From Cotesia glomerata (lineage: Eukaryota > Arthropoda > Insecta > Hymenoptera > Braconidae): a stretch of 64,000 nucleotides of DNA. The stretch covers positions 16,733,915-16,797,914 of the forward strand of contig NC_058165.1 in the NCBI RefSeq assembly GCF_020080835.1. Direction: 5' to 3'. This document shows, in pieces, positions 58,501-64,000 of the stretch. The number at the start of each line of letters is the position of its first letter. Position 1 is the first letter of the stretch. The notes under the pieces are model-generated. The model was not told the origin of the DNA. It did not search any database and worked only from the letters and a program-made list of their open reading frames with translations. Made by a program: the position numbers and the translations under genes.

Positions 58501-61017
58501 TGGGAAAAAGTGTAACGAATACTAAAGAATTAATAGCATATTTCAAAACTGTTCCCGCGCTTGACTTAGTCCGAGCAGACCACTCTTTCCAAACTTGGCA
58601 GGATCGTTTTTTAATCAATAATACCTTTGTGCCATCAGTGGATTCTAAATCCAAGCTTCCGTTTTTGAATGTTCCGTTGAACGAAGCTACTAAGTCGGGA
58701 ATTAAGGTTCCTCTAATATGTGGACATACTAGTCATGAAGGAATTATACTTCTTGGAGGTAAAAATAAATAAATGTATCAGCTTGCTTTCTGTTAGGGAG
58801 TTATTCAGACTTAGAACACTGAAGAAAGGAAATTTTTAATCATTTCCTTTAAACTTCAACAGGTTCTTTTTCTTTACATCCAGTAAATTTGAAATAATGA
58901 TTATTAAAATAATTAATCATCAATTTAAAAACTATCGTTTAGCTAAATACTAAAGATATGGAAAAATTATAAGATACTTCTTTTGTAGGAAATTTAATTC
59001 TCTATCAAAAAGCAGCTACCCAATTTCAAAACACAGTAACTGACAATTTAAAAATTTTTTTTAAATTTTTCTTATTAAGAAAAAGTTTGCACGCCAAAAT
59101 AATAAAAAATTTGATTTATGAATAGAAAGTACTTGAATCTAAATATTTTTAAGAAAAAATACTTGAAATTAAGGCCTAAAAGTTACAAGAAATGCAGCAA
59201 TACTAAAAAAAATCAGGTGTAAAAATTTTGCAGTTACTGTGTTTTAAAATTGGGCAGCCGAAAGGTCCTTATCAATTTTCCTCTATCTCTTTTTTTTAGG
59301 TAGATTTCGTAATCTATCTATTACATTGGCGCTTATGTTGGAGTTTACACGGAATTTCGTTATTTTATCTCTTATGTAGTCGAGTAAGGTTCAAAATTAG
59401 CATTAGTTCAAAAGTTTCTGTATATATATATATATATGCAATATAACGTGGTTTGTGAACACGATAGCGTCTACAATTCTCAACGGATTTAAATAAAACT
59501 TGGTATACATATTCTTTTGATAATTACCTTGAACGAGTTCGAAGATGAGCAAAATCGATCAATTAGTTTAGAAATGGCAGCCATTTAAAATTTTCAAAAT
59601 AGTGAAAATCACGTTTTCGGTGACTTCATCGATGTATAACTTTTGATTGAAAAGAGATAGCTAATTTTTGAAAAATTTACGTGATAGCTCATAAAAATAC
59701 TTTTAATTTGACGTACATAACATTGACATTTTGACCATTTTTAGTTATTTTATCAAAGTTAAGAGTGCAACTGAACCATTTTCAGGCAATGTGTAGTACA
59801 ACTGACTTATGAATGTTATTTTATCAAGAATTTCATCCTGTGAAATCTACCTTTCATTTCGGATGTGGCCGAATGGCATTTTGTTCTCTGAATTTTTATT
59901 TTAAATTTGATTTCAATCATATCCAGTTAAGCGACTTGTTTAGAAAGCTTAAAATCAAAATTCTGAGCTAAATATACTGAAAATACAAAAAAATCATAGA
60001 AGACATTTTTTGCAGGAAATTTTATCTTCTACAAAGATAGTCCTTATAAGTTTCTCCGTATTTCTCATCTTTAAGTCAAAATTTGAACTTAAACTAATAT
60101 CTTCGGTTTGAATCATAAAAATTCAAAAATTTTATTAACTCAAGATCTTTTCCATTAATCAAAGAAATTATAAAAATATTTATTTGAATCAATTTTTGAG
60201 GATTATTTTAGCTTCAAATAATCAATCATAATTTTTCCAGGATTTAAAGACGAATTTTACTCGGAAATTGAAGCCAATGACGACTTCCTCTTGCATTCAA
60301 ACGTTAAGAAATTCCTTCAAGACCAAAATATTTCCGAAGCAGAAATGAAAAGATTCTTCATGGGCAACAAGCCAATCAGTTATGACAACGTTAATGAAGT
60401 CGTAGATTTAATCAGCGCGACAAATTTTGTGTTCAATATTCACCACGTTCTTCAAACTCAACCCCAAATTCCTGGGATTCCCACTTGGGTTTACAAGTTC
60501 GATTATTATTCACCGGAAAATTCAATGATGCAGAAAATATTTGGAGTCAATGTTGAAGGTACAATAAATTTTTTTTGGCTAGTATACTATTTGTTTTTGG
60601 CTAGTGTACTAGTATAACTAGTTCAATAATTTATTTTTAATTTTTTGAATCAGGAACGTCGCATGGTGAAGAATTGTTCTACTTCTTCTACCCGAAAATG
60701 TTTGGCCTTCTAGGCATAGAACCGTTTGCTCCCGGTACTAAGGAGTATCAAATCCAGCAGTACTTTTTGGAACTTTGGACCACTTTCGCTAAAACTGGGT
60801 ACGTATAATTTTTATTAAATTATCAAATTATTATTATTAATGAGACAAATTTTGCAGAAACCCAAATCCCAAAACGTCAGAACTAATTTCCGTAGATTGG
60901 GAGCCTGCCGACAATTCAACGGAATTCAAATGTTTGAAAATATCCCAAGATCTCAAGTTAATTAAGGAACCTAATTTATTGCATCGATTAATCAAAAATA
61001 TAAAAAATAAGCTGTAA
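52530..61017 (+). CDS. Type-B carboxylesterase (alpha-esterase-like), gene 2 of a tandem pair
   Basis: Coding exons are 52530-52667, 52746-53034, 58157-58342, 58399-58758, 60241-60558, 60654-60798 and 60858-61017. GT-AG junctions and phases are consistent, giving 531 residues. It starts MDNPIVQVQQGKLSG with no signal peptide. The oxyanion hole is HGGGF (from residue 106), the nucleophile elbow GESAG has Ser188, the acid is Glu318 and the histidine is His434 in GTSHGEE. The acid motif reads SHEG where gene 1 has the commoner SDEG; the glutamate itself is kept. It is the closest relative of gene 1 across the whole length, so this is a tandem duplication. Substrate is unknown; esterase activity is expected. 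Intron 2 (5.1 kb) is a transposon nest and intron 4 (1.5 kb) carries another repeat. AATAAA at about 61190 may be the poly(A) signal. Confidence 0.93.
53220..53545. repeat. Two dispersed hairpin units in intron 2 of esterase 2
   Basis: Both units (about 53235-53325 and 53435-53520) show AAGGACCTTTTCTTGTA-like left arms, a palindromic AAATTTAATTTTCTAC core and an ATATCTTCAATATTTAATCC-like right flank. Confidence 0.6.
53568..53817 (-). mobile_element. 250-bp tRNA-derived SINE with 16-bp target duplication
   Basis: Direct repeats GCCATATCAAAGCAAA flank it (53552-53567 and 53818-53833). On the minus strand the tRNA-like part reads GGATAGCTTAATTGGTAGAG (A box) and later GGATTCGATTCCCAGTCTGG (B box). 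It lies about 90 bases into the element. The 3' end is an A-rich tail (TTAAAAAAAA). It is not a functional tRNA because the acceptor stem does not close. Confidence 0.8.
53930..54143. mobile_element. Truncated CACTGATAGAAGG-type MITE
   Basis: The left end CATTGATAGAAGGATTTGTT matches the MITEs at 42689 and 54902. It is followed by TTAACATTTAATAAATTATT words. The right end is missing; the next element begins at 54146. Confidence 0.6.
54871..56397. mobile_element. CGGTGTTAAAA-rich inverted-repeat element, nested
   Basis: The left end ACTGTAAGAAAAAACCGGTG and the right end CACCGCTTTTTTTACAGTG are inverse copies. The right flank is TA; the left flank TG is presumably a mutated TA. The arms contain many AACACCGGTGTAA-like words. 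A further MITE is inserted at 54902-55172. The interior 55560-56200 is AT-rich without a gene. Confidence 0.75.
54902..55172. mobile_element. 271-bp CACTGATAGAAGG MITE, third nesting level
   Basis: The ends CACTGATAGAAGGATTTATT and AACAAATCCTTCTATCAGTG are flanked by TG on both sides. This is the same family as 42689-44195. Confidence 0.85.
56481..57917. mobile_element. GC-richer element with CCCATAGAGGAAA ends (copy 2)
   Basis: Co-linear with 26253-27752, including the GGCCCAAGC-type arrays, the tRNA-like stretch (56822-56887) and the nested MITE (about 57376-57600). Flanked by TT on both sides. A few segments of the terminal arrays differ in unit number. Confidence 0.8.
58000..58120. repeat. 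Dispersed hairpin unit next to exon 3 of esterase 2
   Basis: GTAGAAAATTAAATTTTCTA is flanked by TGATAAGTACCTTTTTT and a TCTTTTGATTTTTCCG-like right arm. It ends about 40 bases before the splice acceptor at 58156. Confidence 0.7.
58759..60240. other. Intron 4 of esterase 2, with a repeat at 59298-59852
   Basis: Short inverted ends AGGTAGATTTC (59298) and GAAATCTACCT (to 59852) bound a stretch with a small TA run near 59420. Hairpin units of the dispersed family lie near 58965-59005 and 59990-60085. No coding sequence was seen. Confidence 0.5.
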
Positions 61018-62340
61018 TTTATATTGTATTTACTTGACAAGAAATTAATGGAGTTGATACTGAAAGAAATTACAAAAAATATTGATTTATAATTAATTTG
61101 TTTTTTATTATTTAGTACCTCTACATAAAATCGATAATTTGATAGATTAATGACAAGAAATTTAGCGGTCAAATAACACCAGCAAACAAAAATAAATGGT
61201 TGTCTGTACTTTTGATCCACTGAATCCGAATTTGAAGTCCCTTTGGCCCGGTCACTCTCCAGTTTTGAGTAAAATGCAAAACCCCTCCCCCCCTCCCAAA
61301 AAAAGGCAAAAAACTGCAGTCACGGCGATGAAAAAAATTTTGTGGACCTGGATAAAGTATGATTTTTATGTTTTTCAATTTACTGAATCTGAATTTGAAC
61401 GAATTTGCGAAAACTACTGAACCGATCGGAATAATATTTATACCATAAGATGCAGCGTGTTTCAGAGAAGGTTTTAGTATGTGATATATTGGTGATTACC
61501 TATCCGGAACCTATATTTTTTTGACCTTGAAATAATGAATTTTTATTGTAACTAAATTTATTCTATTCGATTGTCATTTGTTTAAAATAAATTTTTTAAC
61601 TCTGTTAGTTATGTTTATATACTAGGCAGATTTCTTCACTTATGAGACCTGTAATTACTTTTACTGAAACGTTCAATGCTCATTACAAATTTTTTTTTTT
61701 CATATCAATATTATTCATTTTTGTAAGAAAGACACGGGAATGTTATAATGATTGCACATTGAAAGTTGCAATGAATATTAGCTAAAATAATTACATGGAT
61801 AAAAGGTGCATGCCACTTCGATAGAATTTGGAATCTGTGCAAGTTGAAACAATACTCTTATTAAATTTCAAGTCTAGAGCTAAAAATGCAATTCTATAAA
61901 GTGCCCAGCGAAGCGGGCGAGTAACAGTTAGTCTAATCTATTTGCGCCGAAAATGTATGTAGCTTAGAAAAAATTTTCTGGTCTCCTACCTTAAAAAATC
62001 ACCCATCAATCAATCATCAAAAAAAATTTTGAAACTTAGGCATATATATGAACAAATTTTATGTTTGCTAATATGCTATTCATATATCAAAAATTTTTAC
62101 GATACTTTTTGAACAATTTTCATGTTAGTCAATTTCGGTCTTGTCATTTACTAAATTTTACAAAATTTTATAAAAATACTCTGAAGATAATCTTCATAAT
62201 GAACTTAGCCTTCAACACAAAAAACATCAACCCAAAAAAACATATTTTGACAGTTTCTTACCCTAAAGATAACTAAACACCATTAAATTCATAAAGCACT
62301 AATTAGTACATTCAATGTTTTTGTAGGAGTCGTTATCAAA
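61018..62340. other. Intergenic DNA between esterase 2 and the last gene
   Basis: A decayed repeat runs from about 61416 (GAACCGATCGGAATAATATT) to about 61935 (GCGAAGCGGGCGAGTAACAG). Its style recalls the repeat at 33412-34486 and may be Helitron-like. The short frames at 61169-61420 and 62061-62276 lack support. Confidence 0.4.
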
Positions 62341-62358
62341 AAACCTTGTTGATGTTGG

Positions 62359-62396
62359 TATTTAAACATCCAAATACACCGTCAAGACTTCAGTAA
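62359..62396 (+). promoter_or_regulatory. TATA box plus initiator of the last gene
   Basis: TATTTAAA at 62359-62366 lies 33 bases before the A of TCAGT (62390-62394). This is the canonical arthropod initiator at canonical spacing. The start codon at 62446 follows after about 54 bases. Confidence 0.65.
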
Positions 62397-62445
62397 AGTT
62401 TGCGTTAGTTTTTGTTTACCAATCGAATTTCTGTTCAAAATAATC

Positions 62446-64000
62446 ATGAGCATAATGGAACTGTCGCCGTACTTGAAAGCGATCCAGGAAGTTGTTGGAT
62501 CAACACCAGGAGAGAAGTATCGCGAAATAAGTAGCATTGTTTGCAAGCTGGTATCTTCAAGGAACATCAAGAGATCCTTGAAGAACTTGGACTTTCCAGA
62601 AGTTTTGAAGCCTTTGGTTGAAGTTGAAATCGCGCGAAAACTTCGACAGCCCGATATGATCCTCGAAGCACTGAAATCCGAGAGCTGGGAAGTTACGATG
62701 CGTGCAGTGAAAGCCAGGTGGTTCTTCAACGGTGGCAACAAGATGACATCGGTTGGATTCTACCAGACCCAGATCTTTCCGTTTGTTTCAGTAAAAACCC
62801 GGAGAATGATCATCAAAGCCTTAGCTGATAATCTAACAGAAGAGCCAGAGCTTGCTGATAATTTTTACGAGCTGGTCACCCTGATGTATGGAGAAAAGCA
62901 GGCCAAACCTTTGTTGAAGGTCTGTAGCGAGTCCTTCATCTGGAACCGCATCAAGAACTTCAAGTTCAACTACACTGTTGTTCACTTCTTGTACTACAAG
63001 TACCCGGAAATGGTCATCAAGTACTTGAGGTTGAGCAAGAGCGACCCAGAAAATTTCAACTTCACCTGCTTTGCAAGATTTCTTCCAAGGTTGTTGCTGA
63101 AGCATCCGGAGGTTTTTGAAGAGTTGGTTGAAAAAAGTGATGATGTTCCTATGCTTAGTGCGAGACACACAGGTTTGTTTTTGAAGCACTGTTTTGATGC
63201 TTTTTTGAATAATCCTCATAAGTTTTTGCAAATTCTCGCGCCTAGAGTTTTGGAGAGAGTGCACACGGAAGAACAACGCGAAAGTGTCTTTAAAATTTTG
63301 GTGGTTCAAGAAGTTGTGAAATTCGAAAATGCTTTCATTGGAAAGTTCAAATTCCTGGGTGATGGAAAGAAGCTCTCTATATTGATGTCAGCGTACAAAG
63401 AAAAGCACAATGTTGATTTTCTGGATTGCCATGAAAAGATCACACCCAAGATTATGAGAATCCTGCCCAAGGAAGATAGAATCAGGATAGCAAAGGCCAA
63501 ATTTGAAGAGAAAACTTCTCCAGGTGACGAACAACATCAGCTATAAGAAATCTTGGATCGCTTATCTGGATTGCAGCGAATCGTTTCAATTCTACAAATC
63601 TGAAATGGAGATTGTCGAAGCGTCAGTACGTTTCGAAGTCATCAAGCGTATGATTTACTCCTGCGTGGATAACAACGATAGTGACTCATTGCTGGATGTT
63701 CTGAAGTACATCCAGAAGAAGTTTGACTGCGAGCAGCATGAATTCTGGGCTAACGTTCTGAGGTTCTTGTGGAGATACACTTGTTCGATGAATCTTTCTC
63801 AAGACCACTGGGCGATCATCAGTGAGTTTCTGATGAAGATCATTGAAGACGAGAAGAAGTGTGATGACCTTTGCATCCAAGAATTGATGGCCGAGAAGGT
63901 CCGCCTTGACATAACTAATTTGGACCACGAAATTTCTCCATTTTTGAAGTACATGTTCAAACACTACAGGAGCAATTTCTTGAAACTAGTACCTTCTCTT
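62446..64000 (+). CDS. Unrecognised helix-rich protein, frameshifted, runs off the window
   Basis: The frame starts ATGAGCATAATGG at 62446 and runs 366 codons to a stop at 63544. Sequence after about 63515 in the next frame is open to the window end and has the same character (SWIAYLDCSESFQFYKSEME, FWANVLRFLWRY, FLKYMFKHYRSNFLKLV). One extra A in the AAAA at 63511-63514 would explain the switch. The protein is rich in leucine, lysine and glutamate. Repeating helix-pair blocks (LVEVEIARKLRQPDMILEAL; FLYYKYPEMVIKYLRLSKSD; ARFLPRLLLKHPEVFEELVE) suggest an alpha-solenoid of HEAT/ARM kind. No signal peptide or membrane segment is seen. I do not know its function. Good codon use and a clear promoter say it is a real gene. 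Whether the shift is a pseudogene mutation or an assembly error in a homopolymer is open. Confidence 0.75.

Noticed and set aside
62833..63309. 158-residue minus-strand frame
   Set aside because: It lies opposite the 62446 gene, which has a promoter and better composition.
63524..63540. A 17-base GT...AG intron at the frameshift
   Set aside because: Far too short for an insect intron. One extra A in the adjacent run explains the shift more simply.

Overview
This window looks like a piece of an insect nuclear genome, most likely a parasitoid wasp (Hymenoptera, possibly Braconidae). The evidence is an AT-rich background, spliced genes with short GT-AG introns, two tandem cytosolic-type carboxylesterases, and very dense non-autonomous DNA transposons. 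The order-level call is inference; no marker fixes the species. Nothing bacterial was seen (no operons, CRISPR arrays or rRNA).

Layout. From 1 to about 38.8 kb I find no convincing host gene. This stretch is transposons nested inside transposons. It holds a 5'-truncated non-LTR retrotransposon (143-669), three copies of a long-inverted-repeat family with 8-bp target duplications and a transposase-like protein (16308-19622, 24420-26165, 35746-37505), and many TA-flanked miniature elements. It also holds a 6.4-kb fold-back element (24210-30586), several GC-richer repeats and microsatellites. From 39.1 to 61.0 kb two paralogous carboxylesterase genes lie head to tail on the + strand (39163-44621 and 52530-61017). 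Each has seven coding exons and a complete Ser-Glu-His triad, and their long introns are packed with transposons. Between them sit a SINE, a mosaic repeat, a decayed R1-type retrotransposon (about 47911-50768) and a palindromic TTAA-flanked element. From 62.4 kb to the end is an unrecognised helix-rich protein gene with a canonical TATA box and initiator. It carries a one-base frameshift in an A-run and runs off the window.

How things fit together. The esterases are a recent tandem duplication: exon lengths match exactly once one intron in each gene is disregarded. The transposon nests can be ordered in time because intact copies of the host elements elsewhere in the window show the empty sites. 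The most interesting material is the 8-bp-TSD long-TIR family with its conserved but unfamiliar transposase C-terminus, one copy of which carries its coding end in both arms. Also notable are the fold-back element around 1.8 kb of apparently single-copy DNA, the reciprocal intron differences between the esterases, and three separate LINE-type retroposition events with 16-19 bp target duplications.
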